From Armatimonadota bacterium (GTDB lineage: Bacteria; Sysuimicrobiota; Sysuimicrobiia; Sysuimicrobiales; Kaftiobacteriaceae): a stretch of DNA of 64,000 nt. Below, piece after piece: positions 34,022 to 45,756 of the stretch. Below the pieces are notes generated by a model that was not told the DNA's origin, ran no database searches, and saw only the letters and a list, made by a program, of their open reading frames with translations. Every line of letters starts with the position of its first letter. Positions within the stretch are counted from its first letter, which is position 1. The stretch spans positions 186,001 to 250,000 of the forward strand of contig JAVKHY010000002.1 in NCBI GenBank assembly GCA_031459765.1, read 5' to 3'. The position numbers were made by a program, and so were the translations under genes.

Positions 34022-35200
34022 ATGTTGTCCGCACCTCCACGTCCGTGGCAGCAGGAGTTCTACCCCTGCATCCAGTGCGGTATGTGCGGGGGGTCCTGTC
34101 CCCTCGCTCATGCCATGGATTACCCCCCGCGTCGAATCATCCACCTGGCGCGGGAGGGCCTGCTGGACGACGTGCTGCGCAGTACCACCCCCTGGCTGTG
34201 TGTCTCCTGCTACACGTGCGCGGCCCGCTGCCCCGGAAATCTGAAGATCACCGACGTCCTGTTCCCGGCCCTGCGCGATGCGGCCATGGCCGCGGGGATC
34301 CAGCCTCCTCCCGAGATGAAGAAGGCCCTGGACAACACCTATCGGTATGGCAACCCCTTCGGGGAGGGGATGCGGAAGCGGCTCGAGTGGGTCAAGGGGG
34401 CGGGCGTGCCCGTCCCGGTCATCTCGCAGCTCAAGCGGCCGGTGGAGGTCCTGTGGATCGTCGAGTGCTACCCGTCTTTCCACCCGCGCAACCAGCGCCA
34501 GGCCCAGGCCATGGCCCGGCTGCTTCACAGGCTGGGTGTAGACTTCGCCATCCTCGGACCGGAGGAACACTGCATCGGCGACTGTGAGCGGCTGGCCGGG
34601 GAGCGCGGGCTGTTCGAGAGCCTGGTCGAGTACAACGCCGCGCTGCTGGACCGCTACGAGTTCGGCGAAATCGTCACCGGCGATCCCCATGCCATGAACT
34701 CGCTCAAGCGCGTCTACCCGGCGCTGGGCCACCGCTATCCGGTCAGCCACTACGTCGAGTTCCTGGCCCGCCGGCTCGACGCCCTGCGTCCCCTGCTGCG
34801 CAACCCCCTTCTTGCCCGAATCACCTACCACGATAACTGCTGCCTGGGACGGGCCTGCGGCATCTTCGACGCCCCGCGCGAGCTGCTGCGCGCCATTCCG
34901 GGGGTGACCCTGGTCGAGATGCCGTTCTCCAGGGAGCTGTCGCTCTGCTGCGGCGGCGGAGGCGGCGGGATGTGGCTGGACACGCTGATCTGGCAGACCG
35001 CGCACGAGCGGCTGGCCGACCGGCGCGTCGCCCATGCCCTCTCCACCGGGGCGCAGATCCTGGCCGTGGCCTGCCCCTTCGAGACGTCGCGCTTCGAGGA
35101 CGCCCTCAAGTCCACGGGCCACGAGGGACGCCTGGTGGTGCGGGACATTCTCGAGTTGCTCGACGAGTCGATGGTCCCGCCAGGCGAGGTGCAGAGATGA
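34022..35200 (+). CDS. HdrD-like iron-sulfur protein
   Basis: A 392-aa soluble protein: two [4Fe-4S] sites in an HdrC-like N-domain (CIQCGMCGGSCPLAHAM and CVSCYTCAARCPGNL), then two CCG domains. The second CCG domain is intact (DNCCLGRACG and LCCGGGGGGMW), while the first has lost its ligands (CIGDCERL and GDPHAMNSLK where CCGD and CPHC are usual). It resembles the catalytic HdrD/HdrB type used by heterodisulfide reductases and by ETF-linked oxidoreductases. First gene of a long plus-strand operon, coupled to etfB by ATGA; likely partner of the ETF. Confidence 0.85.
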   Translation: MLSAPPRPWQQEFYPCIQCGMCGGSCPLAHAMDYPPRRIIHLAREGLLDDVLRSTTPWLCVSCYTCAARCPGNLKITDVLFPALRDAAMAAGIQPPPEMKKALDNTYRYGNPFGEGMRKRLEWVKGAGVPVPVISQLKRPVEVLWIVECYPSFHPRNQRQAQAMARLLHRLGVDFAILGPEEHCIGDCERLAGERGLFESLVEYNAALLDRYEFGEIVTGDPHAMNSLKRVYPALGHRYPVSHYVEFLARRLDALRPLLRNPLLARITYHDNCCLGRACGIFDAPRELLRAIPGVTLVEMPFSRELSLCCGGGGGGMWLDTLIWQTAHERLADRRVAHALSTGAQILAVACPFETSRFEDALKSTGHEGRLVVRDILELLDESMVPPGEVQR

Positions 35201-35967
35201 AGATCGCGGTCCTGCTGACGATGGTCCCCGATCCGGTCGAGGAGTTGGAGATCGACCCCTCCGGAACGGCGCTGGACACCCAGTGGCTGCGCTACGTCCT
35301 GAGCGAGAGCGACGACCACGCCCTGGAGCAGGCCCTGCTGCTCAAAGAGCGCCATGGCGCGCAGGTCACCGCCTTGGCCCTGGACTACGGCGACGTGGAC
35401 CAGACGCTGTTCACCGCCCTGGCCAAAGGGGCGGACGAGGCGGTCAAGATCGCCCCGGCGCCCGAAGGGAGCGTCACGCGCCACGAAGCGGCGGCGATCT
35501 TTGCCGCGATCCTCCGTCGCCGGCCCGCGGATCTCGTGCTCACCGGCGTCCAGGCCATCAACGACCTGGACGGCCATCTTGCCGGGTTGCTGGCCGGGTT
35601 GCTGGATCTGCCCTACGTCGGGGTGACCCGGTCCGTCGAGCCTGCTCCGGACGGCACGGTCCTGGTGCAAAAGGAGTACCCGGGCGGCGTAGCCGCCGAG
35701 ATCAGCGTCCCTCTGCCGGCCGTGATCGGCGTGATCTCCGCGCCGCAGCCGCCGCGCTACGTCCCCGTGGCCCGCATCCGCGAGGTGATGAGAACCCGAT
35801 CGATCGGGACGGAGGCGCTCCCCGCCATCGGCGCTCAGCCCGTCCCCGCCATCCGTCGCCTGTACAAGCCCACGGCGGCCGGCGGAGCCACGATGCTCGC
35901 CGGAACCCCTGAGGAGGTGGCTCGGGAACTCGTGGCCGTCCTGGTAGACCGGGGGGTGCTGCGATGA
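35197..35967 (+). CDS. etfB: Electron transfer flavoprotein beta subunit
   Basis: A 256-aa EtfB: N-terminal KIAVLLTMVPDPVEELEID, ESDDHALEQALLLKERHGAQ, LTGVQAINDLDGHLAGLLAG. ETF beta holds AMP or, in bifurcating types, a second FAD. The GVQAINDLDGH loop differs from the classical GKQAIDDD and may bear on cofactor content. It is coupled on both sides (ATGA), in an operon with hdr genes, so electrons to or from the HdrD-like and membrane Fe-S proteins are expected. Confidence 0.92.
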   Translation: MKIAVLLTMVPDPVEELEIDPSGTALDTQWLRYVLSESDDHALEQALLLKERHGAQVTALALDYGDVDQTLFTALAKGADEAVKIAPAPEGSVTRHEAAAIFAAILRRRPADLVLTGVQAINDLDGHLAGLLAGLLDLPYVGVTRSVEPAPDGTVLVQKEYPGGVAAEISVPLPAVIGVISAPQPPRYVPVARIREVMRTRSIGTEALPAIGAQPVPAIRRLYKPTAAGGATMLAGTPEEVARELVAVLVDRGVLR

Positions 35968-36953
35968 GCGCGCCGTCGCCGGAGGTCTGGGTGTACGTCG
36001 AGCACCTGAAGGGCAGCGTCGCCCCCCACACCTACGAACTGCTGGGCAGAGGGCGCGAGCTGGCCCAGAGCCTGGGCGGACGCCTCGTCGCGGTGTTGCT
36101 CGGCCGCCAGGCGGCGGACCTGGCGCGCACCCTCGGCGCCGCCGATCTGGTGCGCCTGGTCGACCACGAGCAGCTGGAGGCGTTCACACCCGACGGCCAC
36201 GCGCGCACCATGGCCGCGCTGGCCGAGCAGCATCGGCCCCACCTGGTCCTGTGCGGGGCCACGTCGGCCGGCATCGACCTGGCCTCGCTGCTGGCGGCGC
36301 TGCTCCAGGTCCCCATGGTGGCCAATGTGCGGGCGGTGGGGGTCGAGGACGGCCGGATCCTCGCCACGAGCCAGCTGTGCGGGGGTAAGCTGCTGTGCGA
36401 TGTGGAGGTGCCCTCCGGCTCGGTTCTGGCCGTCCTGGCCGGCGCCTACCCGGCGGAGGCCGGGATGTCCACCGGGGAGCCGCCGGTGGAGACCGCCGCC
36501 GCTCCCGACCTGCTGGCCCGGGTCCGGGCGCAGGTGGTGCGACTGATCGAGCCGGCCGCCGGGGACGTGGACATCACCAGGGTGCCGGTGCTGGTCGCCG
36601 TCGGCCGCGGTATTCAGCGCAAGGAAAACCTGCCGCTGGCCGAGGAGCTCGCGGCGCTGCTCGGCGGCGCCGTGTGCGCGTCGCGACCGGTCATCGATCA
36701 GGGATGGCTGCCCCTCAGCCGGCAGGTCGGAAAGTCCGGGATGACCGTAAAGCCCCGCCTCTACCTGGCCCTGGGCATCAGCGGCGCGCCCGAGCACCTG
36801 GAAGGGATGCGCCAGTCCGAGCTCATCGTTGCCGTCAACACGGATCCCGCGGCGCCGATCTTCACCGTGGCGCACTACGGAGTCGTGGCCGACATCTTCG
36901 AGATCCTCCCGGCCCTCGTCGCCCAGCTGGCCAAGGCGAAGAGGGCGGCCTGA
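35964..36953 (+). CDS. etfA: Electron transfer flavoprotein alpha subunit
   Basis: A 329-aa EtfA with an N-terminal Rossmann-like domain and the C-terminal FAD-binding region: VGRGIQRKENLPLAEELAAL, ASRPVIDQGWLPLSRQVGKS, YLALGISGAPEHLEGMRQSE, IVAVNTDPAAPIFTVAHYGV. FAD is held in the C-terminal domain. Coupled to etfB by ATGA and followed two bases later by the membrane oxidoreductase. Confidence 0.95.
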   Translation: MSAPSPEVWVYVEHLKGSVAPHTYELLGRGRELAQSLGGRLVAVLLGRQAADLARTLGAADLVRLVDHEQLEAFTPDGHARTMAALAEQHRPHLVLCGATSAGIDLASLLAALLQVPMVANVRAVGVEDGRILATSQLCGGKLLCDVEVPSGSVLAVLAGAYPAEAGMSTGEPPVETAAAPDLLARVRAQVVRLIEPAAGDVDITRVPVLVAVGRGIQRKENLPLAEELAALLGGAVCASRPVIDQGWLPLSRQVGKSGMTVKPRLYLALGISGAPEHLEGMRQSELIVAVNTDPAAPIFTVAHYGVVADIFEILPALVAQLAKAKRAA

Positions 36954-36954
36954 G

Positions 36955-38997
36955 ATGACGCCGGTACGGGAGACCTTCTGGAACGTCCCCCCCTGGGCCG
37001 AACTGACGCAGTACGTGCTGGGCGCCCTGACGGTTCTCGTCTTTGCCGTCGGGGTCTTCTGGCGCGCTCGAAGATGGCGGCTGGGCCGCGCCGAGAGGTT
37101 GAGCGGAACGCTCTGGGATCGCCTGCGGGCCGTGGTGCTCTACGCGCTGGCCCAGCTGCGCATCCTCGCCGACTACCTCTCGGGCATCATGCACCTGGCC
37201 CTGTTCTGGGGGATGGTCGTGCTCTTCCTCGGCACGGTCCTGGCCACGGTGGACTGGGACGTGACCCGCCTGTTCTGGGACCTCCGGCTCCTGCAGGGGC
37301 GCGTGTACCTGATCTACGAGCTCGTGCTGGATCTGTTCGGCGCCCTGGTCGTGTTCGGGCTCGGCATCGCGCTGTGGCGGCGATATCTCCGCCCTACCCC
37401 CCGGCTGGCCTCCGCCGCCGTGCCCACCTTCCGCTGGGACGAGGCCTATCTGCCCGTCATGCTGCTGGTGATCGTGCTGAGCGGCTTTGCGGTGGAAGGG
37501 CTGCGCCTCGGCGCCGATCCGCCGCCCTGGCGGATGTGGTCTCCCGTGGGCTCGGCGCTGGCGGAGGCCTTCGGGGAGAGTTCCCCGCAGACCCTGCGCA
37601 CCGTTCATACCGGCCTCTGGGCCGCCCATGCCCTGCTGGCCTTCATCTTCATCGCCAGCATCCCGTTCACCAAAGCGTTCCACCTGATCTCCTCGCCGCT
37701 GAACGTCTTCTTCCGGGACTTTTCTCCGCCGGGGACCCTGCGCCCGGCGGCGGCCGCCGGCGCCGCATCCATCAGGGATCTCACCTGGAAGCAACTGCTG
37801 GAACTGGATGCCTGCACCTGGTGCGGGCGCTGCCAGGAGGTGTGCCCGGCCTACGCCAGCGGGCTGCCCCTGAGCCCGAAACACCTGATGATGAAGCTGG
37901 ACGCGGCGCTCCTGCGCACCGGGGGCCGTCAAAGGAACCCCGGCGAGGACGGCCTGCTCCACGGCCCCGTCGTCACCTCCGGCGAACTCTGGGCCTGCAC
38001 CACGTGCGGCGCCTGCGCCGAGGCCTGCCCGGTCTTCATCCGGCAGCCGCAGATCATTGTGGACCTGCGCCGGCACCTGGTCAGCCGGGGCACGATGGAC
38101 GGGATGCTGCAGACCGCCCTGACCCACCTGGCGCGCTACGGCAACTCCCTCGGCCAGTCCGAGCGCGCCCGCGCCCGATGGACCCAGGCGTTGGGATTTC
38201 CGATCAAGGACGCCAGACGCGAACCGGTGGAGTTCCTGTGGTTCACCGGCGACTACGCCGCCTACGACCCGCGCGCCCAGGAGATCACCCGGATCACGGC
38301 CAGGCTCTTCCACGCCGCCGGCGTGGAGTTCGGTCTCCTCTTCGAGGGGGAGCGCAACGCCGGCAACGACGTGCGCCGCGTGGGCGAGGAAGGGCTGTTT
38401 GAGCTGCTGGCGGAGCGGAACCGGCAGGCGTTGAGCCGGGCCCGATTCCGGCGCATCGTGACCACCGACCCGCACACCTATCACGCGTTGAAGGTCGATT
38501 ATGACCTGGAGGGGACGGCGGGGGACGGGCACCCCACCGAAGTCCTGCACTACTCCGAACTCCTCGACCGCCTGATCGCGGAGGGACGCCTGCCGGTGCG
38601 TCGTCGACTAAGCCTGACGGTGACCTATCACGATCCCTGCTATCTCGGCCGGTACGCCGGCGTCTACGAGCCCCCGCGCCGCGTCCTGCGCGCCCTGGGG
38701 GTCCACCTGGTGGAGATGCCACGCCACCGCGAGAGGAGCTTCTGCTGCGGTGCGGGCGGAGGGCGGATCTGGATGGAAGAGATGCCGGCGACGAAGGAAC
38801 GGCCTGCGGAGCAGAGAGTGCGGGAGGCGGCGGCCCTCCCTGGGGTCTCTGCCCTGGTCGTGGCCTGCCCCAAGGATCTGGTGATGTTCCGCGATGCGGT
38901 GAAGACCACGGGGCTCGAAGGGCGTCTGGCGATACGGGATCTGGCCGAACTGGTCAGCGAGGCGGTGACGGCGGAGGAGGCCAGCCATGCGGCTTGA
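36955..38997 (+). CDS. Membrane ETF:quinone-type Fe-S oxidoreductase (FadF/EMO-like)
   Basis: A 680-aa protein: NarI-like cytochrome b domain of about six helices (residues 15-265) with conserved His for heme b, two [4Fe-4S] sites (CTWCGRCQEVCPAYASG and CTTCGACAEACPVF), then two CCG domains. The first CCG domain lacks its cysteines (TTDPHTYHALKVDY), the second is intact (DPCYLGRYAG and SFCCGAGGGRIW). This is the architecture of ETF-menaquinone oxidoreductases. It would link EtfAB to the quinone pool. It overlaps hdrA by 11 bases. Confidence 0.9.
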   Translation: MTPVRETFWNVPPWAELTQYVLGALTVLVFAVGVFWRARRWRLGRAERLSGTLWDRLRAVVLYALAQLRILADYLSGIMHLALFWGMVVLFLGTVLATVDWDVTRLFWDLRLLQGRVYLIYELVLDLFGALVVFGLGIALWRRYLRPTPRLASAAVPTFRWDEAYLPVMLLVIVLSGFAVEGLRLGADPPPWRMWSPVGSALAEAFGESSPQTLRTVHTGLWAAHALLAFIFIASIPFTKAFHLISSPLNVFFRDFSPPGTLRPAAAAGAASIRDLTWKQLLELDACTWCGRCQEVCPAYASGLPLSPKHLMMKLDAALLRTGGRQRNPGEDGLLHGPVVTSGELWACTTCGACAEACPVFIRQPQIIVDLRRHLVSRGTMDGMLQTALTHLARYGNSLGQSERARARWTQALGFPIKDARREPVEFLWFTGDYAAYDPRAQEITRITARLFHAAGVEFGLLFEGERNAGNDVRRVGEEGLFELLAERNRQALSRARFRRIVTTDPHTYHALKVDYDLEGTAGDGHPTEVLHYSELLDRLIAEGRLPVRRRLSLTVTYHDPCYLGRYAGVYEPPRRVLRALGVHLVEMPRHRERSFCCGAGGGRIWMEEMPATKERPAEQRVREAAALPGVSALVVACPKDLVMFRDAVKTTGLEGRLAIRDLAELVSEAVTAEEASHAA

Positions 38998-40996
38998 GAC
39001 ACAGACCGGAAACGGCGCGCCGCGCATCGGGGTATACGTCTGCCACTGCGGCACAAACATCGCCGGGATGGTGGACGTCAAGGCCCTCACCGCGTACGCG
39101 GCCACGCTGCCCGGCGTCGCGGTGGCGCGGGAGTACAAATACATGTGCTCCGATCCGGGCCAGGCCCTGATCCGGTCGGACATCGCGGAGCACAGACTGA
39201 ACCGGGTGGTGGTCGCGGCGTGCTCTCCGCTGCTGCACGAGCACACCTTCCGCGGTGCGGTCGAAGCGGCCGGGCTCAACCCCTACTACTTCCAGATGGT
39301 CAGCATTCGGGAGCTGGACTCCTGGGTGCACACCGACCCGGCCGAGGCCACCCGCAAGGCGAAGGACCTGGTCCGGGCCGCGGTGCAGCGCGTCATCCTG
39401 CACAAGCCCCTGGAGACCCGCAGCGTGCCGGTGAATCCCAACGTCCTGGTGGTCGGCGGCGGCATCGCCGGAATCCACGCCGCCCTGACGATGGCCAACG
39501 CCGGCAAGCACGTCTACCTCGTGGAGCGCGAGCCCACGATCGGCGGGCACATGGCGAAGTTCGACAAGACCTTCCCCACCCTGGACTGCGCGGCGTGCAT
39601 CCTCACCCCCAAGATGACGGCCGTGGGCACGCATCCCAACATCACGCTGTGGACCTACTCGGAAGTGGAGAAGGTCGAGGGGTACGTCGGCAACTACCGC
39701 GTCACCGTCAAGCGGCACCCGCGCTACATCATCGAGGACCTGTGCGTCGGCTGCCAGGAGTGCATCGAGGCCTGCGTCTACAAGGAAGCCAGGGTCCCGG
39801 ACGAGTTCAACCTGGGATTGGGCAAGCGCAAGCCGATCTACCTGCCTTTCCCCCAGGCCGTGCCGCTGCTGGTGGTGATCGACCCGGAGACCTGCATCGA
39901 GTTCAAGAGCGGGAAGTGCAAGAAGACCTGCGTGGAGGCCTGCGGGGAGCGCGGGGCCATCGACTTCACCCAGCGGGAGCGCACCGAGGAGATCGAGGTC
40001 GGGGCGATTATCCTGGCCACCGGGTTCAAAACCTTCGACGCGCGCCGCATCCCCTACTACGGGTACGGGGTCTACAAGAACGTCTACACGGCGCTGGAGG
40101 TGGAGCGGCTGATCAACGCCGCCGGGCCGACCGGCGGTGAGGTCGTGCTGCGGGACGGCCGGAAGCCCGAACGCGTCGGGATCATCCACTGCGTCGGCTC
40201 GCGCGACGAGCACTACAACATCTACTGCTCGCGGGTCTGCTGCATGTTCTCCATCAAGCTGGCCCACCTCATCCGCGAGCGCACCGGCGCGGAGGTGTAC
40301 AACTTCTACATCGATATCCGCACCCCCGGCAAGGGGTTCGAGGAGTTCTACCGGCGCGTCCTGGAGGAAGGGGTGCACTTCATCCGCGGCAAGGTGGCCC
40401 AGGTCTCCGACTGGGCGACCAGCCCCGAGGAAGAAGGCAAGCTCATCATCCAGGTGGAGGATACCCTGGCCGGCATGATCCGGCGCATCCCGGTGGACAT
40501 GGTCGTCCTCAGCGGGGCCCTCGAACCGCAGGCCGACGCCGAGGCGGTGCGGCGCCTCTTCAACATCTCCTGCTCCACAGAAGGCTGGTTCCTGGAGCGG
40601 CATCCCAAGCTGGCGCCGGTGAGCACCTTCACCGACGGCATCTTCCTGGCCGGGGCCTGTCAGGGGCCCAAGGACATCCCCGATTCCGTGGCCCAGGCCG
40701 GCGCCGCGGCGGCGGAGGCGCTGGCCCTGGTGGACGCCGGGCGCATCGCCCTGGAGCCCAATACCGCCTACGTCGTCGCCGACGACTGCTCGGGCTGCAA
40801 GACCTGTATTCCGTTGTGTCCCTATCGCGCCATCGCCTTCAACGGACAGACGGCCAAAGCGGAGATCACCGAGGCGCTGTGCAAGGGGTGCGGGGTCTGC
40901 GTGGCGGCCTGCCCCTCGGGGGCGATCCGCCAGCACCTGTTCGAGGATGCGGAGATCTTCGCCGAGATCGCCGGGGTCCTGGCGGCACAGGCCTGA
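38987..40996 (+). CDS. hdrA: Heterodisulfide reductase subunit A
   Basis: A 669-aa flavo-iron-sulfur protein. N-terminal Cys domain VYVCHCGTNIAGMVDV and AACSPLLHEHTFR, FAD-binding VVGGGIAGIHAALTMANAGK and VEREPTIGGHMAKFDKTFPT, a ferredoxin-like insertion (CVGCQECIEACVYKEAR), and two C-terminal [4Fe-4S] sites (CSGCKTCIPLCPYRA, CKGCGVCVAACPSGA). HdrA is the electron-bifurcating flavin subunit in Hdr complexes. MvhD follows, as in H2-dependent Hdr-Mvh systems. Confidence 0.96.
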   Translation: MRLETQTGNGAPRIGVYVCHCGTNIAGMVDVKALTAYAATLPGVAVAREYKYMCSDPGQALIRSDIAEHRLNRVVVAACSPLLHEHTFRGAVEAAGLNPYYFQMVSIRELDSWVHTDPAEATRKAKDLVRAAVQRVILHKPLETRSVPVNPNVLVVGGGIAGIHAALTMANAGKHVYLVEREPTIGGHMAKFDKTFPTLDCAACILTPKMTAVGTHPNITLWTYSEVEKVEGYVGNYRVTVKRHPRYIIEDLCVGCQECIEACVYKEARVPDEFNLGLGKRKPIYLPFPQAVPLLVVIDPETCIEFKSGKCKKTCVEACGERGAIDFTQRERTEEIEVGAIILATGFKTFDARRIPYYGYGVYKNVYTALEVERLINAAGPTGGEVVLRDGRKPERVGIIHCVGSRDEHYNIYCSRVCCMFSIKLAHLIRERTGAEVYNFYIDIRTPGKGFEEFYRRVLEEGVHFIRGKVAQVSDWATSPEEEGKLIIQVEDTLAGMIRRIPVDMVVLSGALEPQADAEAVRRLFNISCSTEGWFLERHPKLAPVSTFTDGIFLAGACQGPKDIPDSVAQAGAAAAEALALVDAGRIALEPNTAYVVADDCSGCKTCIPLCPYRAIAFNGQTAKAEITEALCKGCGVCVAACPSGAIRQHLFEDAEIFAEIAGVLAAQA

Positions 40997-41011
40997 CGGG
41001 AGGACGGGACG

Positions 41012-41542
41012 ATGGATGGACCGCACAAGGAACAACCCGCACACGGGCCGGCCGGCACCGGGTGGGAGCCCACGATCGTGGCTTTCTTCTGCACCTGGTG
41101 CACCTACACCGCAGCCGACCTGGCCGGCACCTCGCGCCTGAAGTACCCGCCCCATGCCCGTGTCATCCGGGTGATGTGTTCGGGGCGCGTCGATCCGCAG
41201 TTCGTGGTGGAAGCCTTCGCCCGCGGCGCGGACGGGGTGCTCATCGGGGGCTGCCATCCCGGCGACTGCCACTATCAGGAGGGGAACTACAAGACGCTGC
41301 GCCGCGTGGCCCTGCTGCGCCGCGTCCTCGGGGAGATGGGGATCGAAGACGGCCGCCTGCGGCTGGAGTGGATCTCCGCCTCCGAAGGGGAGAAGGTGGC
41401 GCGGGTGATCACGGAGATGGTCGAGACCCTTCGCGCGCTGGGCCCGCTCGCCCTCCCGGCCCGGCGCGCCGCCTGGGATGCCGAAGTCGCGCCCGGGACC
41501 GTCGAGGCCGTGCCGGCGGCGGCCGCCGGAGGAGAGAGGTGA
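41012..41542 (+). CDS. mvhD: MvhD, [2Fe-2S] adaptor between hydrogenase and Hdr
   Basis: A 176-aa MvhD: FFCTWCTYTAADLAGTSRLK, IRVMCSGRVDPQFVVEAFAR, GVLIGGCHPGDCHYQEGNYK. Four cysteines ligate one [2Fe-2S] cluster that passes electrons from the hydrogenase to HdrA. The N-terminal ~20 and C-terminal ~30 residues are low-complexity extensions. Confidence 0.94.
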   Translation: MDGPHKEQPAHGPAGTGWEPTIVAFFCTWCTYTAADLAGTSRLKYPPHARVIRVMCSGRVDPQFVVEAFARGADGVLIGGCHPGDCHYQEGNYKTLRRVALLRRVLGEMGIEDGRLRLEWISASEGEKVARVITEMVETLRALGPLALPARRAAWDAEVAPGTVEAVPAAAAGGER

Positions 41543-41547
41543 GTCCG

Positions 41548-42561
41548 ATGGCCCAGAGTGGCAAGCCCCGGGTAGCCTTCTACTGGTGCGCCTCCTGCGG
41601 CGGGTGTGAGGAGGCCGTCGTCGATCTGGCCGAGGACATCCTCGGGGTCGTCGAGGCCGCGGACATCGCCTTCTGGCCCGTAGCCCTGGACGTCAAGCGC
41701 CGCGATCTGGAAGGCCTCGCCGACGGCTCCCTCGCCGCCGCCTTCATCAACGGCGCGATCCGCACCGCCGAACAGGAAGAGATGGCCCACCTCCTCCGGC
41801 GGAAGGCGCAACTGCTGATCGCTTTCGGCGCCTGCGCACACCTGGGCGGCGTCCCGGCCCTGGCCAATCTCTGGGACCGCGCCGCGATCTTCCGGAAGGT
41901 GTACGAAGACGCGCCGTCGGTGGTCAATGAGCAGGGCACCCGCCCCCAGGAGGTGGTGCCGGTCGACGGGGAGCGTCTCACTCTGCCCGCCTTCCGCGAC
42001 ACCGTGCGTGCCTTGAACCAGGTCGTGGACGTCGACTACTACCTCCCCGGGTGCCCGCCCACGCCGAAAATCATCAAGGAGGCCCTGGAGGCCATCCTCT
42101 CCGGCCGTCTGCCGCCCAGGGGCAGCGTGCTGGCCCCCGATGTGGCTTTGTGCGAGCAATGCCCGCTCAAAGACACCAAACCTGAGCAGTTGCTCCTGAA
42201 GGAGTTCAGGCGACCGCACGAGGTCCTGATCGATCCGAAGACCTGTTTGCTGGCCCAGGGCATCCTCTGCCTGGGGCCGGCCACGCGCGGCGGCTGCGAG
42301 GCGCTGTGCCCCAGAGCGCACATGCCGTGCACAGGCTGCTTCGGCCCGACCTCCCGGGTGGTGGACGTCGGGGCCAAGATGATCTCGGCGGTGGCCTCCA
42401 TGGTGGACGCCACGGACCCCCAGGCGGCGGAAGCGATCCTGAACACGATCCCCGACCCGGTGGGCACCTTCTACCGGTACTCGCTGGCGGCCTCGCGCCT
42501 GCGCCGCCGCATCCAGACCCCACCACCCGAGGCGGTCCGGGCGCAGGCCGCCGGCGGCTAG
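41548..42561 (+). CDS. mvhG: F420-non-reducing-type [NiFe] hydrogenase small subunit (MvhG-like)
   Basis: A 337-aa small subunit: proximal cluster motif FYWCASCGGCEE, then IAFGACAHLGGVPALANL, VDYYLPGCPPTPKIIKEALE, and further Cys sets (CEQCPLKDT, CLLAQGILCLGPATRGGCEA, CPRAHMPCTGCFGP) for medial and distal clusters. Such subunits pair with MvhA, encoded 5.2 kb downstream after an inserted regulatory block. ATG 41548 is preferred over the GTG at 41539. Confidence 0.92.
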   Translation: MAQSGKPRVAFYWCASCGGCEEAVVDLAEDILGVVEAADIAFWPVALDVKRRDLEGLADGSLAAAFINGAIRTAEQEEMAHLLRRKAQLLIAFGACAHLGGVPALANLWDRAAIFRKVYEDAPSVVNEQGTRPQEVVPVDGERLTLPAFRDTVRALNQVVDVDYYLPGCPPTPKIIKEALEAILSGRLPPRGSVLAPDVALCEQCPLKDTKPEQLLLKEFRRPHEVLIDPKTCLLAQGILCLGPATRGGCEALCPRAHMPCTGCFGPTSRVVDVGAKMISAVASMVDATDPQAAEAILNTIPDPVGTFYRYSLAASRLRRRIQTPPPEAVRAQAAGG

Positions 42562-42571
42562 AACGGTTCCC

Positions 42572-44598
<2,027 letters not shown>

Positions 44599-44602
<4 letters not shown>

Positions 44603-45756
44603 TCGAGACCGACGGACGGCCGCGCATTCTGATCATCGACGATGAGGAGGTCGTCCTGGACGCCTGCGCGCAGATCCTCGGCACCCAGGAGTTCGATCTG
44701 GCCGTGGCCCGCGACGGGACGACGGGGCTGGATCGGGTTGGGGAGTTCCATCCGGATCTGGTCTTCGTCGATCTGAAGATGCCGGGCATCTCGGGGTTCG
44801 AGGTCCTGGAGGGCATCCGGGCCCGTGACCCCTCGATCGTGACCATCGTCATCACAGGCTACGCCACCCTCAGCTCTGCCGTGGAGGCGATGCAGAAAGG
44901 GGCCTATGACTTCCTGCCCAAGCCCTTCACCCCCGAGGAGTTCCGCCTGGTCACGCGCCGGGGGCTGGAGAGGCGTCGCCTGGCCCGGGAGGCGGCGCGC
45001 CTGCGCGCCGAACGCGATCTGCTGCGCGAGCAGTTCGCCTCAATCGTCTCTCACGAATTGAAGGCGCCGCTGGCCGCCGTCCAGCAGCAGCTGATGCTGC
45101 TGGCCCACGAGCTGGCCGGTGTGCTCAGCGAGGCCCAGCAGGAGCGACTGCGGCGCCTGCAGGGGCGGATTGCCGACCTGCTGGCGCTGATCGCCACCTG
45201 GCTGCGCGCCATCTCCTCAGACCTGGAGAGCCTCCGGGCATCGTTCCGGCCGGTGCCGATCCCCACCGTTGTGGAGAAGGCCGTGGACAGCATGCGGGTC
45301 CTGGCGGAGAGGAAGGACATCACCCTCGAAACCGATGTCCCCACAGCGGTGCCACCGGTCCTTGGCGATGAAGGGACGCTGGTCGAGGCCCTGGTGAACC
45401 TCGTCGGCAACGCGATCAAGTACTCGCCTGCGGGATCGCGCGTGATCGTCAGCGCCGGAGCGCGGGAGGGGACGGTGTCCCTTGCCGTCAGGGACTTCGG
45501 CGTGGGGATCCCTCCCGAGGATCTGCCTCGCATCCTGGGAGGCCTGAGCCGGGCGGTGGGCACGGCGGGGGAGACCGGCGCGGGATTGGGATTGGTCATC
45601 ACCAGGCGCATCGTGGAGGTCCACGGCGGGACCTTGACCGTGGCCAGCACGCCGGGAACGGGCACCACCGTCACCATCTCACTGCCGGCCGCGGGCCCCT
45701 CCGCTGCGGAGGCGGTCGGAGGAGCGGAACGCCAGAAGGAGGTTGGTGTGCGATGA
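44599..45756 (+). CDS. Hybrid receiver-histidine kinase
   Basis: A 385-aa protein in which a receiver comes first (LIIDDEEVVLDAC, phosphoacceptor in LVFVDLKMPGISG, Lys in FLPKPFTPEE), followed by a HisKA/HATPase kinase (SIVSHELKAPLAAVQQQLML, NLVGNAIKYSPAGS, DFGVGIPPEDLPRI, GAGLGLVITRR). It overlaps the upstream kinase by ATGA and the downstream receiver by ATGA, so a phosphorelay of three proteins is likely. No DNA-binding output is present. Confidence 0.93.
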
